A stretch of DNA of 17,941 nt from DATDAW01 sp036524675 (GTDB lineage: Bacteria > Verrucomicrobiota > Verrucomicrobiia > Chthoniobacterales > DASVRZ01). Shown piece after piece: positions 7,817 through 15,597 of the stretch (position 1 is the first letter of the stretch; each line of letters begins with the position of its first letter). Under the pieces are notes generated by a model. That model searched no databases, was not told the DNA's origin, and saw only the letters and a list, made by a program, of their open reading frames with translations. A program made the translations under genes and the position numbers. The stretch lies in NCBI GenBank assembly GCA_036524675.1, contig DATDBU010000154.1, positions 1 through 17,941 of the forward strand, given 5' to 3'.

Positions 7817-8070
7817 CGCGCGGCACGCGCCCTGCGTTCATTGATCCGCAGACTCTTGTCGCGAAACGAAGAGAATGACAGCCTGCCATCACCTTACAAA
7901 GATATAAGACACTAACTCTACTGGGGAACTCCATAAAACATTTGCTAATGCCCAACAAAAACAAGCGGAGTGTGTGCTCATACATTCAAAACGTCAATCA
8001 TAAACACAGCCATCCCGTAGCTGAATAACAAAGTTGGCAGGGGCTGGAGCTTGTCCCTGGCCCGGGCGTC
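7817..8070. other. Intergenic, no feature seen
   Basis: About 250 bp separate the stop of the DUF4010 gene from the Rhs partner gene, both on the minus strand. The promoter of the Rhs operon would be expected here. I see AT-rich tracts around 7900-7985 but no promoter boxes I would defend. Confidence 0.4.
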
Positions 8071-9327
8071 TTATCCGGAAACAAACGTCCACGCCTTTGG
8101 CCAGAGCCAAATCAGCGCCAGTCCTCCCACTAACGCTGCAGCAAAAAAGGGTGACAGACGCATACCGAATCGCCACCCGCCGAGAAATACCGCCGTTGCT
8201 CCCTTGAAAACAAAGTTTGACAGCGAAGCCGTTAGAATGAGACGCCATGCGTTTTCAGGTTCGAGATGGCGGCTCTCCACCATGCGCGCCAGCGACAGTG
8301 TAATGGCGTCCATGTCCGTGAGGCCTGAAATAATGGCCACGCCATAGAGCGCAGTCGAATCGAAGTATTGCTTTACGGCTGCAACCACGAAAGTGACGGC
8401 GGCGTAAAGAATGCCGAAGACTAGCGCGCTTTTGAGTTCAGCAGGGTTGGCGGGAGGTGGCATTTCTTCGCGGTCGCCGCGGAAGAATAGGAAGGCGGCG
8501 GTCGCGATTGCCGCTGATCCAATCGATGCGGCCAACAGTGGCGGAAGAAGTGCGCCGAGATTCGACGGCGCAAAAAGGGAAACTTCGATGATCACTCGAA
8601 AGTAAGAAATCGCCGATGCGATCATGATGACGGCTACAGCCAGCATATTTGCGGCCGGGGCCTCTCTTGCACGGCGAGCATAGGAAACCGTGGTGGCCGT
8701 GCTGGAAATCAGGCCGCCGAGAATTCCACCCAGCGCTACGCTCGCTGTCTGACCGACCATCTTGTAGATGATGTAACCCGTGAGGTTCAGGCCGACGATT
8801 AGGACGACCATTCGCCAGATGTCGAATGGGTTGAGGACGCTAAAGGGACCGAATTCGCGATTCGGAAGCAGGGGGAGAATGATCAATGAAATGACCACCA
8901 GCTGCATGATGCCCGCCATGTCCTTGGGTCCCATTTTGCTGACGAATACGTGCATCGGTTCTTTTAAATGCAGAAGGATGACGAGCAGCCCGGTCGCCAC
9001 TGCCGCCACGGCGGGGTTGCCCGATGGAAGGTAGGCGCCGATGGCGAAGGTCAGCAGCGCCGCTACTTCCGTGGTTTGCCCATGTTCGCTTTCCTCCCGC
9101 TGCTGGGCCAGCCAATTGGCCATGATCAACGTGCCGAAAATGGCTATGATTCCGGCTGCAACGGGCCATGGACCGTACGCTTGACCGAGCATGCCGCAAA
9201 ACGTGCCGAACAGGCTGATGAGCGGAAATGTCCGAATCCCGCCAAAACGCGCCTCAGTGCGCTCTCTCTGGAGTCCGATAAGGATGCCCAATCCCAGGGA
9301 AATGCCCAGTGTGATGAAGGGTTCCAC
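8071..9327 (-). CDS. MgtC/SapB-DUF4010 integral membrane protein
   Basis: The 418-residue protein starts at GTG 9325-9327. The N-terminal ~130 residues match the MgtC/SapB fold, with ISLGLGILIGLQRERTEARF and GGIRTFPLISLFGTFCGML; the G-x-x-I-G-L-x-R-E and G-x-R-T motifs are the family signature. Residues about 180-415 are the DUF4010 module with GGILGGLISSTATTVSYARR and GLTDMDAITLSLARM. About twelve hydrophobic helices are visible over the length, so it sits in the inner membrane. The STAT and TDMDA motifs between helices are conserved in the family. The substrate is unknown; MgtC relatives are linked to magnesium limitation and acid stress. It is monocistronic by context, divergent from the secreted protein at 9754. 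Confidence 0.9.
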   Translation of the reverse strand: MEPFITLGISLGLGILIGLQRERTEARFGGIRTFPLISLFGTFCGMLGQAYGPWPVAAGIIAIFGTLIMANWLAQQREESEHGQTTEVAALLTFAIGAYLPSGNPAVAAVATGLLVILLHLKEPMHVFVSKMGPKDMAGIMQLVVISLIILPLLPNREFGPFSVLNPFDIWRMVVLIVGLNLTGYIIYKMVGQTASVALGGILGGLISSTATTVSYARRAREAPAANMLAVAVIMIASAISYFRVIIEVSLFAPSNLGALLPPLLAASIGSAAIATAAFLFFRGDREEMPPPANPAELKSALVFGILYAAVTFVVAAVKQYFDSTALYGVAIISGLTDMDAITLSLARMVESRHLEPENAWRLILTASLSNFVFKGATAVFLGGWRFGMRLSPFFAAALVGGLALIWLWPKAWTFVSG

Positions 9328-9753
9328 GCGAATTATATCGTATCGGGTCGGTGACTGGTCGCAGTCCTTTTTCCTGTCTGTATTGCGTCAACTCTGCCAT
9401 TCCAGACGAATCGCGGAACGTCGTAGCTTCCGCGCGCGGCTTGCAAGACGGCAGCTCTCGCCAGGTTTTGCCCGAGATCCAAATCTTTAAGCGACGTTGG
9501 TTATGTGGAAAGCATCGCTATGACCTCGCATCCAGCCAGCTGACTGGCGCTCTATTAATTGCGCAGGTGTCAAAGCAAGCAAGATCCCGGCCGTCGAAAA
9601 CTCACGGTCCTGTTCATGGTGCCTTCGTCAATTTTTCCCGAAACCGGCCTAAACATTTCTTCCAACAATCAAAAAAACCGATCTATACTCATCGGCCATT
9701 CGGTGCTGTTCGTTTTCGGGTATGTTCACGTCATTTTTACATCAAATCTCTCC
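9328..9753. other. Divergent intergenic region
   Basis: These 426 bp separate two divergently read genes. On the minus strand a perfect TATAAT (9332-9337) lies directly in front of the DUF4010 GTG. On the plus strand TATACT at 9684-9689, preceded by an A-rich tract, could be a -10 box for the secreted protein, but the matching -35 is poor. Open frames through this region have no codon signature of a gene. Confidence 0.45.
9332..9337 (-). promoter_or_regulatory. Candidate -10 box for a near-leaderless DUF4010 transcript
   Basis: TATAAT on the minus strand ends 4 bases before the GTG start of the DUF4010 gene. A transcript from it would begin at or within one or two bases of the start codon, and no Shine-Dalgarno site is present. 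The -35 position (GACCAG at 17-bp spacing) is weak, so this remains tentative. Confidence 0.3.
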
Positions 9754-11772
9754 ATGAAAATTTTGAGACCTTCGCTCTTTTCCTATGTGTGTGCCCGCGT
9801 TCCACTCCGCGCACTGGCGATTCTGGGGAGTCTGTTCATAGACTTTGGCGGTACCGCCGTTGCCGTCGACGTCGTTGCAGTCACTTCCGACAATGGGCTT
9901 CCCGCGAAATCGATTCGGTGGACAGATGCTGCCGGCAAAATTCGAACCGCGATCATGGTGGATCAGCGCACTGCGGGCGCCGGCTATCTACGGCAGTTTA
10001 CATACCAAGTGAACGGAGCAGACAGAGTCTGTCGCGGGACGGGCGCCAACGGGCATCAAGGCGATGGCTACGTCCAGAATCATACCGCGTACGGCGGCGA
10101 CAGTTCTTCCCATCGGACTCCGGGTTCCACCACGGTTTTACTCTCGGGAAGCCATCACGCCATCATTTCTTACGACATGCCCGGATATAAGATCGGTAAC
10201 CAGAACGTACCGACAACCGTCCATTGGTTCTTCGCGGATGGACGTTCCCATCCGATTTTTTCCATCAGCCAGGATGCGAGGTCGACACTTGGCAATCTGG
10301 GCGCTGACTCGCGCTCGCCCTATGGCGACGTGGCTTATGATGGCGGTGCCAACGCGACTGTGGGGGGCGCTTCGTTTGGTGATAAGGTCAAATTTGTCAC
10401 ACTCGCGGCTAACCCTGAGCAGGTGACGAGAGCGTCCGGTTGGCGGTACACTGAACCCAATACCATTCCATACGCGATGCAATGGACCGATCCCGCCCAA
10501 GCGGACGCCGAGATGGGTCATGTGGCGACGCTGCCGATCACGGTCAAAGATCAAGGCAGCGATCCGCGCACCTACCCGGTTGTGGATGTGCGAGGCACAC
10601 TACAAGTAAACGGACCCATGATCAATGACGAGAACTGGGCCTATCAAATCCTCAACTACGTGCTGCCTTCGCAAGGTCCCACTGGAAGCAAGCGGCTGAC
10701 TTGGGGCACAAACTGGGGATTGCCCGGCGGCTTTGACAACTGGGGAGATACCAGCCTGAACAAACGCCAATATTCGCAACACGCCACCAGCGTGCACGGT
10801 GCTTACAACGGAATCCGAGCCGACGGGATGTTGATGGCTTATTCTGTTTTTGTCGCTTTTGGGAGCCATTCCGGAGGTTACAGCGCCGGCGCTGTGGGTC
10901 AGACTGTGAAACAGATGGAGAACGCCGCTTTGGCGAGGCTTACGACTTCAATTGGAACGATCAAAACACGCGGTCCATCCGGGGTGGGAAACGCCTCCTC
11001 GGTGATGGTTAACTACACGCCAGCTGGATATAATCCAGTCTACTCAACCTGGGAAGTTACCGCCTACGGAAACGCCGTGAACGCCGCGCTCACTCCCGTG
11101 TCAGGCAAGTCGCTCGATCATCCCGTTTTTGTAGTCAACGACTACGCTCTGACTCAGCTGCCGGCCAGTATTTCCGTTGGCAACGGGCTGACGAGAGCTA
11201 ATATTGATTACTTCGCGACCCTCGACACTACAAACAAACGACTCTGGATTACGGTGAATCGAGTGGCGTCTTCCGCGGTGAACCTTCAGATCGCGCCGAC
11301 CGCCGCAAGCAGTTTGGTGCTCTATAATGACGCAGTTACGAACGGTTGGTTGGACTACAGTTGGGCGACGGTTAATTCCTCAAATGCCAGCCCTGTTCAT
11401 ACCGGTTCCAAGTCTTTTAGCGTGACCGCAGGGGCGTGGGAGGCGCTTTATCTTTATCACGCTCCTATTAATGTATCTTCGTATCAGAATTTCAGTTTCT
11501 GGATTCACTTGGGGACGTCGCCTCTGCCGTCAGGAAGTTTGCAATTACAGGCGGTGCTCGACAACGGCACCGAAAGTGGCATTCCGCAAACACCGGTGGT
11601 GTTGACCTCCGCAATGCTTCCCGCTGATCTTCTCTCTTGGAAACAGGTCTCCATTCCCCTGACCACGCTAGGGGTCAGCGGCACCAGCAAGATCATCGGA
11701 TTCTACATTAAGAATGAGACCGACACGCTGTTGCCCACATTTTACGTGGATGACATTTCGCTTACACCGTAA
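9754..11772 (+). CDS. Large secreted protein with C-terminal jelly-roll-like domain
   Basis: I start this 672-residue protein at ATG 9754 because it gives a clean signal peptide: MKILRPSLFSYVCARVPLRA, then a hydrophobic core and cleavage near AVA-VD. The frame is open further upstream to 9559, but that extension has no export signal. The middle (about 40-480) is a large Gly/Asn/Thr-rich beta-type domain with YLRQFTYQVNGADRVCRGTG, VPTTVHWFFADGRSHPIFSI and DSRSPYGDVAYDGG. I recall it from uncharacterised secreted proteins but cannot assign a function. Residues about 521-672 look like a carbohydrate-binding-type beta sandwich, with LVLYNDAVTNGWLDYSWATV near its start and FYVDDISLTP at the end. 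It is a candidate polysaccharide-active or binding protein; no catalytic motif was identified. Confidence 0.85.
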   Translation: MKILRPSLFSYVCARVPLRALAILGSLFIDFGGTAVAVDVVAVTSDNGLPAKSIRWTDAAGKIRTAIMVDQRTAGAGYLRQFTYQVNGADRVCRGTGANGHQGDGYVQNHTAYGGDSSSHRTPGSTTVLLSGSHHAIISYDMPGYKIGNQNVPTTVHWFFADGRSHPIFSISQDARSTLGNLGADSRSPYGDVAYDGGANATVGGASFGDKVKFVTLAANPEQVTRASGWRYTEPNTIPYAMQWTDPAQADAEMGHVATLPITVKDQGSDPRTYPVVDVRGTLQVNGPMINDENWAYQILNYVLPSQGPTGSKRLTWGTNWGLPGGFDNWGDTSLNKRQYSQHATSVHGAYNGIRADGMLMAYSVFVAFGSHSGGYSAGAVGQTVKQMENAALARLTTSIGTIKTRGPSGVGNASSVMVNYTPAGYNPVYSTWEVTAYGNAVNAALTPVSGKSLDHPVFVVNDYALTQLPASISVGNGLTRANIDYFATLDTTNKRLWITVNRVASSAVNLQIAPTAASSLVLYNDAVTNGWLDYSWATVNSSNASPVHTGSKSFSVTAGAWEALYLYHAPINVSSYQNFSFWIHLGTSPLPSGSLQLQAVLDNGTESGIPQTPVVLTSAMLPADLLSWKQVSIPLTTLGVSGTSKIIGFYIKNETDTLLPTFYVDDISLTP

Positions 11773-11836
11773 CAAAGTCGGCGATACGTGGTAGACGCCG
11801 CTTGTTAACGCACTTGCAAAAATCAACACCGACCCA

Positions 11837-11869
11837 AAAGGCTCGCATGGAATGCGAACCAAAGCCTTT
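11837..11869. terminator. Stem-loop downstream of the secreted-protein gene
   Basis: AAAGGC pairs with GCCTTT (11837-11842 / 11864-11869) and TCGCAT with ATGCGA (11843-11848 / 11852-11857), giving a 12-bp stem with a 6-base bulge and a GGA loop. It lies 65 bp after the stop codon. There is no clear U-tract, so an intrinsic terminator or RNA-protecting hairpin are both possible. Confidence 0.5.
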
Positions 11870-11917
11870 CAGAAAACGACCGAATGTTCGAAGCGTTCGA
11901 CGAAGGGTTTTGGGTAG

Positions 11918-11964
11918 GGACGTTTCGATGAAACGTCCTCGTATCCATCCCGCCGAGGGATGGA
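11918..11964. repeat. Two adjacent perfect hairpins
   Basis: GGACGTTTC and GAAACGTCC (11918-11926 / 11930-11938) form a perfect 9-bp stem with a 3-base loop. TCCATCCC and GGGATGGA (11944-11951 / 11957-11964) form a perfect 8-bp stem with loop GCCGA. Placement between convergent genes fits bidirectional termination. The motif style (GGACG...CGTCC) resembles the palindromes at 13741-13794, so a dispersed repeat family is the alternative. Confidence 0.6.
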
Positions 11965-12163
11965 CTTTCAAGGGATGATATTGGCATCGCGCGCAATCAT
12001 GAGCCAGGTTGCACGCCGACTTTCGCCAAATATTTGTAAATCGACGGTTAACAGCCGCCCTGTTCGCTAAATCCCACTAGGCGAACGGCAGCGAATCTGG
12101 TTCTGCCTTCGGCTGCCCGACCCTTGGTTGGCTACCGGCTGCTTGGGTCCATCGCCGTCCTGT

Positions 12164-12826
12164 TCAGTCACGGCGGCGGCGCGCGAATGCACTGGCCACA
12201 CCCAAGCCCAAGGCCGTCAACGCACAGGTGCCCGGCTCCGGTATGACGGGAACAATCACAGGCACGTCCCCGGGGGTAACGACTGTGTTGGTCAAGGCTG
12301 CGTAGTCGAAGCCATAGAAGTCGCCCGACGCGTTACGATCGACGACTACCACGAGCTGCCCGGTCAGGTTGATTTGATTTAGCACGCTTTGTTCTAAATC
12401 GAATACACGGAGCTTAGTGAATGGGAATCCGTCATTGAAGGCCCAGTTTTGCACTACGCCATTGAACGAGGCAATTACCGGTCCGAAAGTGGAGGCTTGG
12501 AAGTCGGCCATGTCGAAAATCATGGTGCCTGAGGTCCATGGGCTGGCGACACCCAGGCCGCTGAACGTGAATGTTGCTACCGTTCCGGGCTGCGGTCCGT
12601 AACTGCCGTGGGTTGTACTGTACGTGTCGGTGTATTGAGCGCCGTTGGTGGCTGCCACCTCGGCCGGGCTGCGCCCATCGTATCCGGCGTTAAAGCCGTT
12701 GAAAGGATGATTAGCATTGTCAGCAATGCCGATGCCGTAGCCGTCGTTATCGCCAATTACCCAGGACGCAGCGAATGCGGGCCCCGTCGAAGCGGCCAGG
12801 ACAGTTAAAAGAATCACTCTATACAT
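12164..12826 (-). CDS. PEP-CTERM sorting-domain secreted protein
   Basis: This protein of 220 residues starts at ATG 12824-12826, chosen because GAGGAAG sits 4 bases ahead and a signal peptide follows at once (MYRVILLTVLAASTGPAFA, cleavage before ASW). An upstream in-frame ATG at 12890-12892 lacks these signs. The mature body (20-190) is Gly/Asn/Thr-rich beta-type sequence with FNGFNAGYDGRSPAEVAATN and GTMIFDMADFQASTFGP, resembling other PEP-CTERM surface proteins of unknown role. The C-terminus is canonical: VPVIPEPGTCALTALG, a hydrophobic helix, then RRRRD. In the known system exosortase cleaves this tail during export in species that make exopolysaccharide; no exosortase gene is in the window. 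Confidence 0.92.
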   Translation of the reverse strand: MYRVILLTVLAASTGPAFAASWVIGDNDGYGIGIADNANHPFNGFNAGYDGRSPAEVAATNGAQYTDTYSTTHGSYGPQPGTVATFTFSGLGVASPWTSGTMIFDMADFQASTFGPVIASFNGVVQNWAFNDGFPFTKLRVFDLEQSVLNQINLTGQLVVVVDRNASGDFYGFDYAALTNTVVTPGDVPVIVPVIPEPGTCALTALGLGVASAFARRRRD

Positions 12827-13216
12827 AAAACTTCCTCGGTTATCTGTCTGATCGAAAATCGCTTTTAGCACGCCGGTGCGCTTGCTCCTCAATTTCGCGC
12901 TGAAACAACCTTCTTATGACGCGAGGGTGGAGATTTGCAGATTCGGGGTCAAGCTTTTTTGTTTGGCAAAAATTAACAGAGTGTTGCTTTAGCGTGACCA
13001 CAGCGCTAACCGCCTTTTTACGTCTCCATTACGCCGCTCCTGGGTCACAATACAGGCGGGCTCGATGCCGCAACAGCCAACAGGTCAATCGGTGCGCCAT
13101 CCTTATTAGCTGGGTGCCCGTCAAGCAAGGCAGCCTTGACCAGACCTTCCTCATTTGTAATTTGGAAATCTACATCCTACCGGGATGCAGCGTAACTGAT
13201 CAAACCACGAGGGCTC
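12827..13216. other. Divergent intergenic region, 390 bp
   Basis: The promoters of the PEP-CTERM gene and the cupin gene should lie here. An AT-rich segment around 12950-12985 (ttttttgtttggcaaaaatt) stands out, but I cannot place -35/-10 pairs with confidence. No RNA gene or coding signature was found. Confidence 0.4.
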
Positions 13217-13624
13217 ATGTCCACATCCAACACCGCTGAGATTGTTACCGTCCGTCCAACAACCACTACCATGACCCGCCAGCTGTTGCCCAATTTCGTC
13301 GGCATCTGTAACGCGACGGCGGGCTCCCAGCATTTGTCCATGAACCTGGTGGTCATTCCGCCAGGTGGTGCAGCGCAACCGCACATGCATCGGGGTTATG
13401 AAACCGCTATCTATCTTCTGGAAGGACGCGTCGAAACCCGCTATGGACCGGGCTTACGCCACTCAGTCATTCATGAAGCGGGTGACTTCATTTTCATTCC
13501 CGCGGATGTGGCCCACCAACCAGTGAATTTGAGTAGCACCGAACCGGCGAAGGCTATCGTGGCGCGGAATGACCCCAATGAGCAGGAGAGTGTGGAAGCA
13601 TACGATCCCGCTACAGAGCTTTGA
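13217..13624 (+). CDS. Small single-domain cupin protein
   Basis: The 135-residue protein starts at ATG 13217 with GAGGG a few bases upstream. Cupin motif 1 is seen as GGAAQPHMHRGYETAIYLLEG without the usual gaps, giving metal ligands His56, His58 and Glu62. Motif 2 is GDFIFIPADVAHQPVN with His100. All four ligands are present, so it should bind a divalent metal. Length and arrangement fit cupin_2 proteins, a family spanning dioxygenases, isomerases and storage-type proteins, so the reaction cannot be read from sequence. There is no signal peptide; it should be cytosolic. It stands alone, convergent with the desulfhydrase gene and divergent from the PEP-CTERM gene. Confidence 0.88.
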   Translation: MSTSNTAEIVTVRPTTTTMTRQLLPNFVGICNATAGSQHLSMNLVVIPPGGAAQPHMHRGYETAIYLLEGRVETRYGPGLRHSVIHEAGDFIFIPADVAHQPVNLSSTEPAKAIVARNDPNEQESVEAYDPATEL

Positions 13625-13732
13625 TGTGCACAGCTATTCGGGTGGCGTGCCAGAGCCAGGAGAACGCACAGACTATTGGCCGAACGGATGTCGAGATTCA
13701 GAAGGTTTCCGAAAATTGACTCTCCGCCGGCC

Positions 13733-13884
13733 CCATCGCACGTCCCTCAGGGACGATGGCCGTTTTCTCATGGAACCGGCGGTTTCACCGCCGGCTATGT
13801 ATCTGATAACCCCTTCGGGTCATCGCATTTCGCCACAAATTCCGGTGTCCCAACATCGGCTATGCATCGCTCAACCCTTCGGGT
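13733..13884. repeat. Cluster of palindromes between convergent genes
   Basis: CGTCCCT-C-AGGGACG (13741-13755) is extended by CCAT/ATGG at 13733-13736 and 13756-13759. CCGGCGGT-TTC-ACCGCCGG lies at 13776-13794. ACCC-CTTC-GGGT (13809-13820) and ACCC-TTC-GGGT (13874-13884) follow. I recall similar strings scattered through verrucomicrobial and planctomycete-like genomes, so this is probably a dispersed intergenic palindromic element. Its end supplies the last codons of the desulfhydrase gene. It may also act as bidirectional terminator. Confidence 0.65.
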
Positions 13885-14929
13885 CTTCGTTATGAATTTC
13901 TGCGTATTTATTTCGAGAATCAGTATAACCGAGCAATTCCTTCGCATACGCGAACAGCGCAGGCGCTCCGCCGGTGTGCCAGAACAGGACCGTTTCACCA
14001 CTTTTGAAAATGCCTTTTTGGATTGAATCCACCAAGGCGCCGAATGCGCGTCCGGTATAAACGGGATCTAACAGGATTCCTTCGTGCCGCGCCATCAGCC
14101 GGATGGCTTCGCGTTCGAGATCTCCCACGATGCCGTAGCCTGCGCCCGTGTACCCGTAGACGACCCGGATGCCATCGCGGGTGAGACGCTCGTCGGCGCC
14201 AATGTAAATTGCGCACTCGTTGGCGATTTGAGCCACTTCGTCGTCGTAGGTCTCGTGTTCGAGCCTGTCGATCGAGATGCCGTGCAGTTGTCCGGAAAAA
14301 CGCGCGATGCGCGCGCCGAGAGTCAGCCCCGCCTGCGTGCCGCCGGAACTGGAACCGAACACGATGTGGTCCACGCGCTGACCGATTGCGCAGAGCTGCT
14401 CCTCGAGTTCCAGCATAGCGAGCACATAACCCGTTGCGCCCACGCCGTTCGAGCCGCCGACCGGGATAACGTAAGGCTTGCTACCTTGCGTTCGGAGTTG
14501 CTCGGGCAGTTCGCGCAACTTTGCCGGACGTTGTTGCGTGCTCTCAATCCAATGTTCCGTTGCGCCGAGTAGTTCATTCAGCAACAGATTTCCGACGGGC
14601 AGCTCTGGTTTCTTGCCGTTCAAGAGCAGCTCGCATTTCAAGCCGGCCTTCGCCGCTGCGGCTGCCGTTTGCCGGCAATGATTCGACTGCGCTGCCCCTG
14701 CGGTAACGAGGGTGTCCGCGCCTTGCGCCAACGCCTGGCCGACGAGGAATTCCAGTTTGCGTGTCTTGTTGCCGCCCAACGCGAGTCCAGTCTGATCGTC
14801 GCGTTTAATCAGCAATTGAGGTCCGTCGAGCACGCGGCTGAGCGTGGGTAGCGACTGAATGGGTGTCGGCAATTGCGCCAGCGAATAACGTGGGAGCTTT
14901 TCGAGGTGCATGTTTATAGACGTCTCCAT
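13871..14929 (-). CDS. dcyD: D-cysteine desulfhydrase-type PLP enzyme (ACC deaminase family)
   Basis: From ATG 14927-14929 the protein has 352 residues; ATG 14909-14911 is a plausible alternative, and an ATG at 14962 would only add a translated intergenic repeat. The fold-type II PLP signature is clear: LALGGNKTRKLEFL holds the cofactor Lys (Lys55) and AAQSNHCRQTAA the family Ser (Ser82). SSSGGTQAGLTLGA is the phosphate-binding loop. ACC deaminases carry Glu295 after DPVY and Leu322 before GG; here the sites read DPVYTG and HTGG, both Thr, which is the D-cysteine desulfhydrase pattern. The likely reaction is D-cysteine to pyruvate, ammonia and sulfide, in the cytosol. The last residues (NEDPKG) are coded by the palindromic element, an extension beyond the usual end. 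Confidence 0.85.
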   Translation of the reverse strand: METSINMHLEKLPRYSLAQLPTPIQSLPTLSRVLDGPQLLIKRDDQTGLALGGNKTRKLEFLVGQALAQGADTLVTAGAAQSNHCRQTAAAAAKAGLKCELLLNGKKPELPVGNLLLNELLGATEHWIESTQQRPAKLRELPEQLRTQGSKPYVIPVGGSNGVGATGYVLAMLELEEQLCAIGQRVDHIVFGSSSGGTQAGLTLGARIARFSGQLHGISIDRLEHETYDDEVAQIANECAIYIGADERLTRDGIRVVYGYTGAGYGIVGDLEREAIRLMARHEGILLDPVYTGRAFGALVDSIQKGIFKSGETVLFWHTGGAPALFAYAKELLGYTDSRNKYAEIHNEDPKG

Positions 14930-15187
14930 TTCAGTTTCACCGCAAAGACGCCAGGACGCCAAGGAAGAAGCAACTTGAACCTTTTAAAGAAGGGCGCCCA
15001 CCAAATGGGGAGATATTCTGCCTGCAAGACGATTCCACAGATTATCCGTGGGATGAGTGGCGCGCACGTTGCAATCGCCGCCAAGCTTGTTGTAATCGCC
15101 ATGACATGCGTCCCCAGCCTGCTACCGCATTCGAGAGCTAGGCCTCAAGGCCCCGGCGTTCGGCGGCTCCGGGCTTGTTCAACGCGG
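14930..15187. other. Intergenic region with a short periodic repeat
   Basis: Positions 14935-14964 contain cgcaaagacg ccaggacgcc aagg, a short periodic string I have often seen upstream or downstream of genes in environmental genomes. A ggcctcaaggcc palindrome lies near 15141-15153. No gene is supported here. Confidence 0.5.
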
Positions 15188-15460
15188 CTATCGAGACTTG
15201 GTTTCACTCCGCCCGATCCCAGCTCTGTTTCGTCCGGCGTTTCGGCTGCGGATGCGACGGTAAGCATAGGAAAGCAAAAAGAGAAGCCAGACAATAACGT
15301 AAAGAAAGTTGAGGGAGATGAACTGGATAAAAGGATGAAATGTGTTGAGAAGCAGGCCGATGGCAAGGAACAGATACAGCACCCATTTAAGCGATGGCCG
15401 AGACGAAGTGCCACGCGCAGAGGTAAAGAAAATGCGCCTGCCTTTAGTGGCTATGGACAA
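15188..15460 (-). CDS. Possible small two-helix membrane protein
   Basis: A 90-residue frame begins at TTG 15458-15460, with AGAAGGA placed 6 bases upstream. The frame is open further upstream, but that part is Arg/Ser/His-rich and looks non-coding. Residues about 25-44 (WVLYLFLAIGLLLNTFHPFI) and 48-65 (LNFLYVIVWLLFLLSYAY) are two hydrophobic helices, followed by a basic Arg-rich tail (YRRIRSRNAGRNRAG). Two helices of this quality with a positive tail are unlikely in random sequence, but the gene is short and antisense frames overlap it. No family is recognised. Confidence 0.4.
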   Translation of the reverse strand: MSIATKGRRIFFTSARGTSSRPSLKWVLYLFLAIGLLLNTFHPFIQFISLNFLYVIVWLLFLLSYAYRRIRSRNAGRNRAGIGRSETKSR

Positions 15461-15488
15461 CGATGTTCCTTCTGGTCCGATATGCGGG

Positions 15489-15518
15489 CCTGAAAAACTG
15501 AATCCTGAAAAACTGAAC
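15489..15518. repeat. 15-bp tandem duplication
   Basis: cctgaaaaactgaat at 15489-15503 is repeated as cctgaaaaactgaac at 15504-15518, in the short gap between the possible small membrane protein and the HemS-like gene. Probably a replication-slippage product. Confidence 0.7.
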
Positions 15519-15597
15519 CCTTCTTTTGTGCAATTCGCCAAAAGGAAAAAGCAATTGAACGGAAGCGGCGCGGTTTGCGGGCGGAGATAGTGGCGGC

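Larger units (their letters stand above)
11773..12163. other. Convergent intergenic region with palindromes
   Basis: The region sits between the stops of the plus-strand secreted protein and the minus-strand PEP-CTERM gene. Three strong inverted repeats occupy 11837-11964. From 11965 to 12163 a weak GGCAGC...GCTGCC inverted repeat (about 12088-12117) is the only other structure seen. Confidence 0.55.

Noticed and set aside
7518..7985. 155-residue minus-strand open frame
   Set aside because: It overlaps the membrane-anchored Rhs partner gene in another frame and is Cys/Arg-rich shadow sequence.
9351..10190. 279-residue plus-strand open frame
   Set aside because: It overlaps the start of the secreted protein in another frame and lacks a sensible protein composition.
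13871..14962. Start of the PLP enzyme at 14962
   Set aside because: The added residues come from the intergenic periodic repeat and do not fit the family's N-terminus.
14914..15102. 62-residue minus-strand open frame
   Set aside because: It spans the periodic repeat and has no ribosome site or conserved feature.
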